This document shows, one piece after another, positions 42,469-55,200 of a DNA stretch of 64,000 bases (position 1 is the first letter of the stretch; each line of letters begins with the position of its first letter). The notes under the pieces were generated by a model. That model saw only the letters and a program-made list of their open reading frames with translations. It was not told the DNA's origin and did no database searches. The stretch is taken from the NCBI GenBank assembly GCA_032717465.1, contig CM064713.1:7177001-7241000 (forward strand), given 5' to 3'. Source of the DNA: Coenobita brevimanus. Its lineage: Eukaryota > Arthropoda > Malacostraca > Decapoda > Coenobitidae. A program made the position numbers and the translations under genes.

Positions 42469-44382
42469 CTAAGTCGCCCTGTCCCCCGCCATTTCACTGC
42501 CCTGCTCCCAACTCACACCCCCCTCTCTCATATACCTCTCCACCCCATCCCTCCATCTCATCCTCGGCCTCCCCCTCCCTCTTCCCCCATCCACCTCACT
42601 CACATACACTCTCTTCGTCAGTCTTTCACCCTCCATCCTCTCCACATGGCCAAACCACCTCAGTGTGTTCCTCATAACGCTTCCTATCACATCCACATCC
42701 ACACCACAACGCTCCTTTATATCCTCATTCGTCCGCCTGTCTCTCCATGTGACTCCACAGGCTCCTCTTAAATAACTCATTTCCAATGCTCTCACTCTTG
42801 ACTTGTGTCCTTCCAACAATGTCCAAGCTTCACTTCCGTACATTAGAGTTGGTATCACAATACTGTCATGTAGTAACTTTTTCACTTCCATGCTCACTTC
42901 CCTGTTTCTTACCACTGCTTTCAAAGAACCAGCAACCTTTCTTCCCTGCTGTACCCTTTCAAGCACTTCACCCTCCAAACCTCCATCCTTACTCATCACA
43001 CTACCCAAGTACTTAAACGTACTCACATTTTCCAATTCCTCACCATCCAACCTCGCTGTACATTCACTAACTTCACCTCTCTCAAAGACCATCACTTTAC
43101 TCTTCTCTACATTCACCTTTAGATTCCGTTTCTTGCACACTCTCTCAAACTCATCCACCAAGCCTTGCAGCTCCCCTTCGTCTTCACTCAACAACACAGT
43201 ATCATCTGCAAACAACAGCACAGGGAGTTTCCAAACACTATCCTCTCTCACCAGGGCCACTCCAACATCCACTACCCTACCTTGTACCTCTTTTATTACC
43301 CCATCCATGTACAGATTGAACAACCATGGAGACATGACACATCCCTGTTTCAAACCAACTTTCAAAGAGAAAAATTCACTTAGTTCACCATCCACACGCA
43401 CTGCAGCCTTCGCACCATCGCACATACTCTTCACAGCATTCAACAACTTCCCACCTATGCCATATATTCTTAACACTTTCCACAATCCTTGTCTATCCAC
43501 CCTGTCATATGCTTTCTCCAAATCCATGAAAGCCGCATACAACTTCTTTCCCTTCTCTAGAAACTTTTCCACTAAAGATCTAAGAATGAATATCTGATCT
43601 ACACAACATCTTCCCTTCCTAAAGCCTCCCTGTTCTTCCCCAACTAATTTCTCTGTTCTTTCTCTAACTCTGTCTATAAGTATCCTACCATACACTTTTC
43701 CTATTATACTAAGAAGACAAATGCCCCTATGATTACCACACACTTCTTTTTCCCCTTTTCCTTTGTACAAGGGAATAATTATACCTGACTTCCAATCCTC
43801 CGGGACTCTACCTTCCTCCCAGGCCAATCTGCACATCTTCCACATCCATTCTACTACTATCTCTCCCCCATGCTTTAGCATTTCACCACACACTCCATCA
43901 ATTCCTAGGGCTTTCCCCGATTTAACTTTCTTCATTGCTTCCACAATTTCTATCCTACTGATTTCTTCCTGTCTTCTCACCTCCCTCCTTCTCCCAGCCA
44001 TTCCCCAGCCACTTATACTCGTATTTCTTCCATTCTCTACGTTCAACAATTCCTTAAAGTGTTCTCTCCATCTGTTCACTTTTTCTCCCTTCTCCACTAG
44101 TAATCTACCATTTTTATCTTTCACTCCCCTGCTAACTTCACTTCCACCCTGTCTTACTCTTTTCACTTCTCTCCAGAACATTTTCTTACAGTCCCTCCAC
44201 TTTACACTCAAATTCCTTCCAAATTCCTCATCCACTCTCTTCTTACTCTCTCTTACTAATCTTTTCACCTCTCTCTTTCTTTCCACGTATAACTCTCTCT
44301 TCCGTCTCTCAACTTCTTCCACGCCCCTATTTCTCATCCATTCATTGTATGCTTTCTTCTTTTGTGCCACAGCCTGTTTCAC
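42469..44382 (-). pseudogene. LINE-B ORF2 reverse transcriptase, 637 codons open
   Basis: The longest RT frame in the window. In order: RLVRESKKRVDEEFGRNL (linker), KALGIDGVCGEMLKHGGEI, SGIIIPLYKGKGEKEVCGN, GFRKGRCCVDQIFILRSLVE, YAAFMDLEKAYDRVDRQGLW (first palm Asp), VGLKQGCVMSPWLFNLYMDG, active site LLFADDTVLLSEDEGE, NVEKSKVMVFERGEV, YLGSVMSKDGGLEGEV and RWFGHVERMEGERLTKRVY. A TGG-to-TAG change ends it at GDRAT, where other copies continue WRRFVCGHPKRD. Upstream, a TGG-to-TGA change at 44394-44396 separates it from the endonuclease end. RT motifs are intact, so inactivation is recent. Confidence 0.9.
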
Positions 44383-44394
44383 CTCTTCAGTCCA

Positions 44395-45010
44395 TCACGC
44401 TGTTCCTTGCACCCCCCTCCGTCTTCTCTTCCTTCCACACACCACATCACATGCTGTACATATTTCTTCTGTAAATATCTTACACACACCTTCCACGTCT
44501 CCCATCTGCTCCAATTCATATTTGCCCAATCGTTCCTCCACTTCTCTCTTATACTCTGCCTTTTTCTCATCCTCTTGTAACCTTTCCACTCTCCTTAGAT
44601 CTGCTCCTTCCTCTCGTCTTTCCCTTCTTCTATTCCTCCATCTTACTTGCATTCTAATTCTGGCCACCACCAAGTAGTGGTCAGAAAGTCCACTCCCCCA
44701 ACCTCTATACACTCTTGCATCCTTTACACATCTTCGCATCCTTTCATCCACACACACATAATCAATCATTGCCTTCCTTTCATTCAGTTCACCACCCACC
44801 CTTCTCATCACTCGCCATGTATATCTGTGGATCATTTTATGCCTGAAGGGGGTATTGGCTATCACCAACCCCTCCCAGCACAAATGTCCACTAACGCACT
44901 CCCATTCTCATCTATCTCAGCAGGCACACCCCACTCACCAACTATTACATCCACCTTCACATTCCCAACTTTACCATTCATATCACCAATCAAAAACACT
45001 CTCTCATTCC
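44395..45010 (-). pseudogene. LINE-B APE endonuclease C-terminal part
   Basis: The minus strand reads FLIGDMNGKVGN (the conserved Asp-x-Asn element), then after a frameshift near 44870 RHKMIHRYTWRV, KAMIDYVCVDERMRRCVKDA and GWGSGLSDHYLVVARIRM. The last contains the SDH motif with the catalytic His that ends APE-type endonucleases of RTE LINEs. The basic linker NRRRERREEGADLRRVE follows. The N-terminal half of the nuclease is missing. Confidence 0.82.
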
Positions 45011-45186
45011 TTCCAAACGATAGTTTTTTTGTTGTGTGTACATAATGCCAACTGTACAGTGTTAATTATGAATTACAAACCAACGTATTTCCATTTGTCT
45101 GTGATAGTTTTACATGAATATATCTGACAAGCCATGTATATAAAACACTGGTTAAGTATCAGTACATAGTTCAGTCATTACTCAGC

Positions 45187-46420
45187 TTCTGCACTGCACT
45201 TATGGGCTTGTCCCATGTATTCTTGAATTGGACCTTCCCTGGTCACTGCCCAACAATTGTCCACAAGCATTGATGGGTTCCATTTGTTTCTCCACTGATG
45301 CAATGTCCTGGTGAAATTGCTCACCATGACTGTCACTCACTGCTCCCCAGTTTTGTGGCAAGATATCTAGATGAGAGTGCAAAAAATGTACCTTGAGAGA
45401 TATGTTGCAGCCAAGCTTATTGTACGTAGTGAGGAGGTTTTCCACCAACTCCCTGTAGTTGTTTGCCTTGATGTTTCCAAGAAAGCTTGTTGCTACTAGC
45501 ATGAAGGCTTGCCAAGTATCCTTTTCTCTGCCACAGTGTGCACTGTCAAATGCATCATCTCAAAAACGTTCACAAATATAAGGACCGACAAAAACACCTT
45601 CATTTATTTTTGCCTGACTTAACCTGGGAAATTTAACACTGATATACTTGAAGGCTTCTTGGGTTTTGTCTATTGTTCTGACAAAGTTCTTCATCAGACC
45701 TAGCTTGATGTGCAAGGGTTGTAACAAAATTGACTTGACTTCACATGTGGTGAATGGTGAACATTTTTCCTCCCCGGCTCCAATGACTGTTCAAGCAGCC
45801 AATCTCTCTTGGCATTGTGAGACTCTCTTGCATAACTATTCTATTCAAAGAGAAAACAAAAGTACTTTGTATATCCACCCTGCAGACCAAGCAAACTGGC
45901 AATAACCTTCAAGTCACCGCAAAGCTGCTACTGATGTTAGCTGCAGTTTATGCACCTCAAAAACTGTTTCATGTTGTCAATTGTTTCCTTCATATGGACT
46001 GCATTACCAACTGAAATGGATGGCAAAACATTGCCATTGTGCAGCAAAATGGCATGAAGACTCCTCTTCTATGAATCAATGAATAATTTCCACTCAACTG
46101 GATTACAAATAATGCTCTCCTGCTGTTTGAAGATGGCGGTGGGAATCATCCATGCAAACCCCTCAAAGTCATGCTCGGTTTCAATTCCCAGCAGCAGGAG
46201 ACCAGACCAACTACCTTTGAGGGTTTTCACGAAGATTTCTTTCCATGCATTCACCCAGTTCTGAACCCTTCATTCTTCAGGCTGTAATGCCGAAGATTCT
46301 ACAAGGACTGCTCCCCACGTGTCCTCAGCCCTGTCCTCTTCCTCCAACACCACCGTCATCTTTAAGACCTGGACACCCCAAGTCCCAGACATATTGGGCT
46401 TGGGATCTGGGACACGCGGG
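45187..46420 (-). pseudogene. Broken copy of an unnamed arthropod repeat protein
   Basis: Minus-strand pieces, in order: ICNPVEWKLFIDS, AVHMKETIDNMKQFLRCIN, GDLKVIASLLGLQGGYTKY-like, LHIKLGLMKNFVRTIDKTQE, FVGPYICERF, DTWQAFMLVATSFLGNIKAN and NYRELVENLLTTYNKLGCNI, then HFLHSHLDILPQNWGAVSDS and HGEQFHQDIASVEKQMEPI. I recognise the HFLHSHLD...GAVSDEHGERFHQDI style as a protein family widespread and multicopy in arthropods, but know no function for it. Several frameshifts and stops make this copy non-functional. It probably came with a mobile element. Confidence 0.6.
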
Positions 46421-46559
46421 GGGGGGGATGATATGTGTTCATCCCTACTCTAAATTTGCCGCAAGGTGACAAATGGCTGTTTTTGTGCATAGTTCCGGCA
46501 ACATCCGCTAGAGCGCCCCTGAAACCTTCCAATTTCCTGCTTACCTACCGTCGTGACTG

Positions 46560-47170
46560 CATGCTTGTCGCCATGGCTGCCAATGTGCTCATTTTTGTGA
46601 ATAAACAGTGAATAAACTGCAATACTTCACCACTACACCACATGGGAATTTACAGTGTTGTGCAATGTTAAGAAACTAGAATTCAGAGTGCAAAGGATTA
46701 AGTGATGAGTGCAACACTGGCATGTTGCAACTGGCATGGCGCAAGTAAGAACAGAATGTGCAGTGTTAAACAATTTTAATTCACTGTGCAAAGGATTAAG
46801 TGTGGTGCAACATTGGATTACTGCACGTGCTTCAAGTGCACCTTCACCACTGTCAGAGCCATAGAGGAGGCGAGTTAATCGTTGCGACGGCCACGGACGT
46901 GTCGTAAGCACCCTGTACACAGCTAAATGTTTTCCTTACTCGCTTCTAATTTCTCATTTTCTGGTTCCCTTTCATTTATTTTATGGTTTTTGTCCCTTAC
47001 TTGTGTGCAAAGGGTCTTAAATAGGTGCTGTGCATGTCCAGCAGGGAGTTATTAAGGTGGCTTTCAAAGTTAGGTTGGGTTGGGGTCTATAAGTACCAGT
47101 CCAGGGGCATTCTTCCCAAGTCTCAGACATTTCTTTGGCTCTATTACGTCAGATCTTGGAGGGATTGCTG
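46560..47170. mobile_element. pogo-like element, partial inverted relative of 31572-32100
   Basis: Read on the minus strand it starts CAGCAATCCCTCC at 47170 and continues with GACGTAATAGAGCCAAAG, ACCTAACTTTGAAAGCCACC, ACATGCACAGCACCTATTTA and AATAAATGAAAGGGAACCAG, in the same order as the left half of the 31572-33250 element. TA follows at 47171-47172. The other end is not clear. It truncates the start of a LINE-A copy. Confidence 0.65.
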
Positions 47171-49030
47171 TATACATGAAGACGTAGAGAGGAAGAAAGA
47201 AACTTCAAAAAAGGAACAGCTGACAAATGCAAGGAAGAACCTTAATTATTTTACAGGTTTGTTAATGGCACACTGGAGAGAGAGGAAAAAAAAAAAAAAA
47301 AAGGAAGGAAGGAATCAATAAGCTGAAAGTAGAAGGAAATGTATATAAAGATGCGGTTATGCAAGCTGAAATAATGAACAAATGCTTCCAATCAGTCTTC
47401 ACTAGAGAAAGTGATTTTGTGGAGGAGGAGGGAGTGACTAGAAAAGATATTAAAAGATGTAAAGGTTGAGGTGCAAGAAGTATACAAATTACTGGAAACT
47501 CAAGCTGTGAGGAATGCTGCAGGACCAGACGGGATCTCTAATTGGGTACTAAAGGAATGCATAGAACAAACGGCGGAAAAGATTCATGGTTATATTATGT
47601 GTTCTCTGGAACAAGAGAAAGTGCCTTGGGAATGGAAAAAGGCCAGTGTGATACCAGTTTATAAGGGAGGGAACAAGGAAGAATCTCTGAATTATAGACC
47701 AGTGTCCCTGACCAGTATGGTCACAAAACTGTGCAAGAGAATCCTGAAAGACAGATGGATAAAATATCTGGAGGAGATGGACATTTTGGCAGAAAGTCAG
47801 TTTGGCTTCAGAAGTGGAAGGTCTTGTGTTTCCAACTTGCTGAGCTTCTACTCAATGGCAACAGACATGCTACAGGAAAGAGACAGTTGGGTGGATTGTG
47901 TGTACCTAGATTTAGAGAAAGCCTTTGACAAGGTACCCCACAAGCAACTAATGTGGAAATTGGAACACACAGAAGGACTGAAAGGGAACCTCTTAGGGTG
48001 GATGAGAGACTTCTTGAGAGACAGACAAATGGGGACATTAGTAAATGATAAGATGTCTGGATGGAGGGAAGTAACAAGTGGAGCCCCACAGGGCTCGGTG
48101 TTAGTGCCCGTAATGTTTCTGATTTATGTAAAAGATGTGGTATATAGAATGAACAGTTATGAAAGTCTGTTTCCTGATGATGCAAAGATCAAGCGGAGAG
48201 TAGAAGTTGAAGATGACTGTAAAATGCTGCAGGAGGACCTCGATAGGATTCACGATTGGAGCCAGATGTGGGAAATGAAATTCAATGCAAAAAAAAAAAA
48301 AAAATTTTGGAAATGGGTAAAAGTACAAAGAGACCATCGCTGAATTATTTGATGGGTAATGAACTAATCACAAAAGCGAGAGAAGAGAAGGACTTGTGAG
48401 TGCTGGTCTTGCATAATTTGTCACCAGAAAAACACATTAAAAAAATAGAGATGTATAATATTTTTACAAACATAAGAATAGCATTTCATTACATGGATGA
48501 GGAGATGATGAAAAAATTGACAGTGGCCATGATCCGCCACCAGGTTGGAATATGCGGTGGTAGAGTGGTACCCACATAAAAAGAAAGACATAAACAAGAT
48601 TGAGAGAATACAAAGAACAGCAACCAAGATGGTCCCTAGCCTGGCAGAACTGCCTAACAGGGAAAGGCTGGAAAAGCTACATCTGCCTACTGCAAAAGAA
48701 AGGAGAGAGAGCGGCGACATGATTGCAGTGTTCAGGGCCAAGAAGGGAGAGGAAAAAATTGACAGAGAAGATCTGCTTGTATGGGATGGGAGAGCAACAA
48801 GAGGACATGGAATGAAACTGAAAATGCCAAGTTGCTTGAAGGATATCAAGAAATATAGTTTTTCATATAGATGCATAGACTTGAGGAACAGCCTGGATGA
48901 AGAGACTGTCCAGTCTAAAAACTTTAACGAGTTCAAAGCAAAATTTGACTTACTGAGAAAAGGAGACGGGACCCCGCGAGCTTAGCTCATATCTTGTATA
49001 TCACAACTAGGTAAATACATATACACACAC
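47171..49030 (+). mobile_element. LINE-A copy 3, ORF2 and 3' end
   Basis: Plus-strand LINE-A whose visible start (KEERNF at about 47190) abuts the pogo-like element. It contains the linker, RT and 3' UTR and ends ATCACAACTAGGTAAATAC at 49001-49019, followed by CA repeats. It lies in the first visible intron of the host gene in antisense orientation. Confidence 0.85.
47471..48985 (+). pseudogene. LINE-A copy 3 reverse transcriptase
   Basis: A 290-codon frame (47471-48343) covers AGPDGISNWVLKECIEQTAE, NYRPVSLTSMVTKLCKRILK, ESQFGFRSGRSCVSNLLSFY, VYLDLEKAFDKVPHKQLMWK, SGAPQGSVLVPVMFLIYVKD and the active-site region SLFPDDAKI, where FPDD replaces FADD. An A-run at 48291-48304 (an expanded stretch of the NAKKCK codons) shifts the frame. 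The C-terminal block (48545-48985) reads EYAVVEWYPHKKKDINKIER, LLVWDGRATRGHGMKLK and YRCIDLRNSLDEETVQSKNF. A stop near 48400 also lies between. Confidence 0.85.
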
Positions 49031-49293
49031 ACAAAAAGAAAAGCAGTGACAGACAAAAACATTCCTTGCCACTTGAGTGGTTAACAGCTGAATGGTACTG
49101 ATGAACAAAAATAATGACTCATTGACTAGACAGTTAATTAAATCGGGGATCAGTTAACTGAAGGTTGGATAATTGAGGGGTTAATGTATTGGTACTAGCA
49201 CAATATCACTATTAACTATTCCTGAGACCATGGGTGATACTGGTATATTACTTAAACAAATAAATCATAAATAAAAATAAGACACATTCTTAC

Positions 49294-52200
49294 CTGCGAG
49301 AGATCCATCTTGTAGTGTACTGTACTCTTCCATATTCTTCATTTCTGGAACCTCTGGGGTGTAAAAGTGAGGATGTCCAGTACTACTGTTCAAAGCTGCA
49401 ACATTCACTTCATACGAGGGCCTTTCACTTGATATTTCGTTCTCTTCAGTTGCTTCCATATTATCATCAGTGTCTTCATCTGTTCCTATACTGTCCTTTG
49501 TGCTGCTAAATTCATCTTCAACATTTACTTCATACAAGACCTTTTCTCTTGCTGTAGCTCTCTCTTTCTTTGATTCTATATTGACATCTGTGTCATTTTT
49601 ATCTCTTCTGTTGCTTTCGTCTGAATATTCACTCTCATCACTGATGTCACTTTTACCACCAGTTTCTTTTAGGTCAATGACTAGCTTTCCCTCAGTTGTA
49701 TTTTCTTCATCTGTGGTCCTTACCAAGTTTACATCTCTGTCCTTCAAATTAACATCCATTGTTCTCATACCTTTCAGATCTTCCATACTGATGGTTGTAT
49801 CCAATTTCTTTTCTTCATTATCAGAGTTCCTTGTCTCCATACTCTTATCTTCATCAATAAAAGTATTATGTGCAACTGAGTCCTCTCCATCTCCCCCTTT
49901 CATTTTCTTCACAGCATCTAATCCTTCGATTTTTTTCAACACCTCTCCATGCATTCCACTTCCATTTGACCATTCTTCTTGGTCAATAATTTTCTTTCCA
50001 TCATTTTCTCCATGTGTAATCTCAACCACAAAATTATCTCTTTCTTTCACAGTTCCATTATAAATTCTCACATCAAGCAAACTTTTTTCTACATTTCCCA
50101 CCCCTTCATTTCTTTTATCATCGGAATCACTGGTCCCTGTGCTATCAGTTTTATCACCAGAGCAGTCATCTGCATCTGTGTCCTCTTCATCTCTTACCTC
50201 CATCTTCTTTACTGCATCTCCTCCTCCCATCTTAACTTCATCACTTATTTCATTTTCATCTGACCATTCTTCTAAGTCAATAGTTTTCTTTACATCAATT
50301 TTTCTGCCAGTACTCTCAACCATATAGTTACCTCCAACATCTGTAATTCTCACAACTTTAAAACCTTCCTCTTCTGTACGTCTGTCCACTTCCTCTCCAT
50401 CACTTTCAAAGTTTCTGGTCTCCGTGCTCTCACTTGTGTCGGAGCCCTCATTAGAATCTCCATTTGTGCTTTCATCTATATCCAGCTCCAGTCCATCCTC
50501 ATCTTCATTGTTTGTGGAGTTTCTTGGGAGATATGTAATGAGTCTTGGACCTGATAAATTCATTATGGTTGGGTCTAATGTATGTGATTTTACATCTTCT
50601 CTGTCAGCTACTTCCTTCTTTTTCTCCACATTTCCATCGTCTTCACAAAGTGTACTTTCATCACCTTCATCTCCCACTTCCTCCTCCACTTCACTTCTAT
50701 CACTTTCACTTGACTTATCACTATAAGTAACAATTCTTCTTCCCTCCAGATTATTTGCACTATTTGTATTCTTAATTGTACATTCATCTTCATCCTTCAA
50801 AGTGCCAACCATTACTCTCACATCTTTCAGATATTCCTCATTCATATTCTCGTCCACACTTTTCTCATCGTCACTCGAGTTACCAATCGTGCTGCTCTCA
50901 TTTTCGTCCAAGCAGACTTCAAGACTTGGATAAGTGTTTTCAGTCACATTTTTGTTAACTTCCAGCACAGTATTATCCTCCTTCCTTGCGATGAGTGAGG
51001 TATTGCTAAAGAGGTGCGCACTGTCTTCTGAACTACAGTTATCCAATACAGTTTTATTTTCTTTTCCTCGATTTCCTTCCCACTCTTTTGTCTCCTCTCC
51101 GTTTCCTTCCCTATGCTGTGTTTCACGCTGATCATCATATTCATTTTCAGTCTCTCTCTCTTCCAAATCTATTTTATAATTTTCATCTTCTTCCTTCTTT
51201 ATAAACACTTTATTAATTTCAGTGGCCACTGTTTCATCTCCTGAGATCCAAGATTCTCCACACTCAGATTCATTTTCCTCTTGTATAGTCAAGACAAGTA
51301 TTTTACTTCTCTTCACCTTCTCTAATTCAGTATTGATTTTCCTTCTGTCTGACATAATCTGCATTCCTGTTTCTGCTTCTTTATTTTTCTCTTTTCCTGA
51401 CTCTACTTCACTTACATTCTCTTTTCCTTTCTTTTTGTTTTCCTGTTCTTTTTTCTCAAGTAGATTCACATTTTCTTTTAATCCCACTTCAGTTTGACTT
51501 AGCCTTTTCTCACCTTTTGTTAACAAGCTCTCTGTACTTTTTATAAGTACTTGGTATCCACATTCCTCTTCTGCCTTCCCTTCCGGTCTTTCCTCTTCCT
51601 CGCTCCTCTCTGTTTCATCTTCCTCTTCACTAATACAACTGAGATGCAACAATTTATATGTCTTGCTCTGTTCATCTTGACAAGCTATCACGTTCAGTGG
51701 GTCTTTCACATCCTGATTTGAACTAGCAGTTATAGTGTCTTGCATAGTTCTACAAATAGATTCTGTTGTTTTACAACCATCCATGTCACCCACTGTAACA
51801 CAATCACTATTGTATTTCTGAATGTTAAGAGAACTACAGTCTTGATCAACAGGTGAGCAGGAGGTAATGGAATTATCCACTCTACAACTGTCACCTACGT
51901 GTCCATGAGATAGTCTGCTATCATCCAGTAAGGTTCTGTATTCTGGTATAGTAACCTGATGACTACATGCTGATACTTCTATCTCACTGCTGGCATCAAG
52001 GACCAACTCCTCCCCAGGTGACACTGCAGACTGAGCCAAACTGCCACTCTTGTTATTAATCATTACCATCTGCATTTCACTGTAGGGTTTTACTGAATCT
52101 ATGTCAATAAACTCTCCTTCATCTTCACTTAAGGACAGGCCTAGATCTGAATACAAAGTAGATCTTTTATTTCCATTAATTGGTACCACTGGAGCACTGG

Positions 52201-55200
52201 TCTGCTGCTCCTCAACATCACAACTGTCTGCTACTGAGCGAGTATCAATGTCGGTGTTTTTACTCATAACAGTTGTGGACGCATTTATATCACAGCTTTC
52301 AGTAACTTCTGGAACTTTACCAAGGACTCTAACTTCACAAACATTCTGTCCCTCCTTGAATCTATCATCATATTCCATATCATCACTGCCATTAACACCT
52401 ATTCCCACCTCTGAATCTGAGGATGTTTCAGCATCACTGTGATTGTATACAATAACAGGCACAGATGGACCCATATCATAATCATCATCACTTTCATCAT
52501 CATCCATCAAAGTTTCAATATCAGATAATGTGACATCTGTAATTTGTGAGTTCCTGTTCCCTACTTCGCTAAGTCCCGACATCAAATCATCCCTACTATC
52601 AGCATCATAAACCTCTAAGTTTCCTTCCTCCATTGCCAAGATCTCCCCTCCTCTCTGTTCATTTAACGTCCTTTCAGAATCCACATGGAGTTCTGCACTT
52701 TGAGGAAGGAACAGAGGATCATCTGAGGGCTCTGAAAAGGGTAGGTATGGATCACTGGGGTGGGAGGCTAGGTAAGAACAGTGGGATGTGGGACTGGCAG
52801 AAGTGCTCCTGGCCATAATTTCATCCACAGATGTCTGACCTCTTAAGATGTTCTGTTGGGCAATCAAGTTATCAAACATACTTACATTCTCTGCACTCTG
52901 ACAGCTATCAATTATATGGAGATCTTTTGTGTCCCATGTTTGATAACTGGACTTCATACTTTTACTTCCACACTCTTGTGCATTAATATAATTTTCACGG
53001 GCTGGATACTGAGGTTCCTTTTTTATATTATAGGTTTTACCATATTTTTTATACTGCACAGTAAGTGCTCTGTCTTCATCTTCAGCATTACAATGTACTA
53101 TTTCTGGCTTTTCTTGAAATGTTACAGTATCAACAATATTATTAGACTCTGACTCTTGCTTAATGTATTCTTCTTTTCCTGAACTGCTGTTCCTTCTGGC
53201 CCATTTGGATCTTAGCTCATACTGAGTTCCAGCAGACACCCAACTTCTCTTTCTATGCCTAGTATTTTGCCTGAGTGATGGCTGTATCTGGGGTGAATTC
53301 ATACCTTGGGCTAAACTCACACCATCTACAGTCTCAGGTGATATTTGTTCTAAATCATCAACTGAATAGTTATCCTCTGTGATCAACTGGGGCCTGGTAG
53401 AAAGCAAATTAGGGGTTGAATTTGTGGGCGGAACTTCTTTACATGAAGCAACACCATCTTTTACTGTCAAGGCTGAGCTAGTTACAGTGCAAGTGACCTC
53501 AATTTCTTTCAGCTGGATACTGTCATTATTCTCGGAGTTGTTGGTGATCCCAGCTACTCTATGTTGTGATACGCATGGGCCAGAGAATGGGTTGTTGTTT
53601 TCTAACCTCAAATCTTGGCTGCTATAAGGAACAAACTGGGGTGCTTCAAGATCTTGTCTACACACACTACTTTCAGGCACAGTTTCCATGAAGTTGCTAT
53701 CCTTTTTCTCAAATTTCTCTAAACCAAACTCCTGTGCAAGTAGTTTTGCAATATGTCTCTGAGATTCTCTGGAAGACTTTGCTAGCATTTTGTAACATCC
53801 TCTTATAAGCAACTTCCTCTTGGCCACCTGCTTCCTCAACATTTTCTGTGATATTGTATGTTTTCTTTTACACATTTTCTGTGTGTGCACTTTCATTCCT
53901 TCTTGTCTGTTGTCTTCCCCTGACTTGGTTTGAGTCTGATTCTGCTGAATGTCCAACTGTCCTAATAGTGCTGTCTTGTTCAAAGGATGAGTAAAGTTAA
54001 CCTGAGGCTGATTTTGTTCAAAGTCTGGAACTCCTAAACCTCTTGTCTTGTTCATATGATCAGTAAGGCTATCTAGTATCTGTTGCCCTTTGGCAATCTG
54101 GCTTCTACCACTCCCTGTTGTTGGTTCTTTTGCCTTTTCACTCCCTGCTTCACATGTTACACACCTGAAACTGTTTCCTCTCATTTTTATTTCCCTCCCG
54201 CTTCTTTGTCTTGACCTTGCAGTCCAACTTCCTCTTCTTGGTCTGGCTGACTTCCCTTGGGCATTCAATGGTTCTGATGCCTCTTTATCCAAGGCCTGGT
54301 TTCCCCTCTTTCTCATCCTACTCCCACGTCTATGTCTTGTCCTTACAGCCCATTTTCCTCTCCCCGGTCCAGTTGACTCCCTCTTGGCATTCAACGGCTC
54401 ATTTACCTCTTGATCTAATACCTTTTCTAATGACCCTGAATTGCTATCACGTCTGTCCTCCTCTGGTGGAAATTCAGTGCCAGGTGAGGATGGCTTTTGG
54501 TCAATATACAACTGTTTGTCCACATCATTACAACAAATACCTGATACATCTTGCAAATCTTCAGAAAAAACTATGGAGCCTAGAGTTTTCAATTGGGATG
54601 GCACACAGACTTCAGAGACAGGAGTAACTAGTGTGTTTTTACTGGTCTCCTGTGCAGGTTTCTCAGCAAAACCAATTTCTCTTGTAATTTTTCTACATTT
54701 TAATTCTTTCCAAATGGCTGTCCTGTCTTCTGATGCTTGATAATTTGTTAAATCGGATGTTGGTTTAGGTAAAAACTGTTCAGATGGTTTTGTTCCTTTT
54801 GACTTCTTACCACTTCCTTTGACTTTTTGCTTCACACTGGATGAAGACATTGCTTTCCCTGGAATCTGTTCTGTTTCACTTCGGAGGTCTGAAGTGTGAC
54901 TGGCAATATCAACAGTAGGTTTCTGTAAAATGCTGCAAACCTCTGCTGATGTAAGGTTCTTGATTAAGGGAATCAATCTAAGTGATCCATGTTGCCTTTT
55001 CTTTCCCCTTCTAGGCAGCTTGTAGATGTCAGAGTATCTGCTGGTTCCTTTAACAGAAAACAGATGTGTATTCAAAACCTTTGTACCAACTTTCTCTATT
55101 ATTCCTTCTTTGATCATCTGTGGCTTATCCACCTCTTTTGTTCCTTCTTTTTCATCAAACTTCTTTCCAAAAGTAGCTTCTCTGATCAACTGCTGGCTCA

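Larger units (their letters stand above)
42400..45024 (-). mobile_element. LINE-B, longest copy (2.6 kb), 5'-truncated
   Basis: Minus-strand RTE-like LINE. The tail, seen on the plus strand, is TCTATCTATCTATCTATTGC at 42403-42421. It contains the end of the APE endonuclease, the linker and a full RT. The 5' end is lost within the endonuclease at FLIGDMNGKVGN (about 45010). It lies in the host-gene intron, on the same strand as the host gene. Confidence 0.88.
42143..45050. mobile_element. Possible DNA-element shell around LINE-B
   Basis: An inverted repeat of ~30 bp, TATGTACACACAGCAAAAAA with ACTATC at 42147-42172 and its near complement at 45020-45048, brackets the LINE-B copy. Outside bases are TTTATG and CATAATG. 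If these are terminal repeats, the shell without LINE-B would be ~280 bp, a plausible Tc1/mariner-like MITE. No transposase is seen. Confidence 0.45.

Noticed and set aside
42313..44883. Plus-strand Ser/Leu/Pro-rich frames of 132-304 codons opposite LINE-B
   Set aside because: They are antisense shadows of the purine-rich LINE-B ORF2, and the same pattern recurs opposite every LINE-B copy.
49470..50726. Ser/Phe-rich plus-strand frames opposite the giant exon
   Set aside because: Complement of acidic GAA/GAT-rich codons; the minus frame is far longer and has splice sites.
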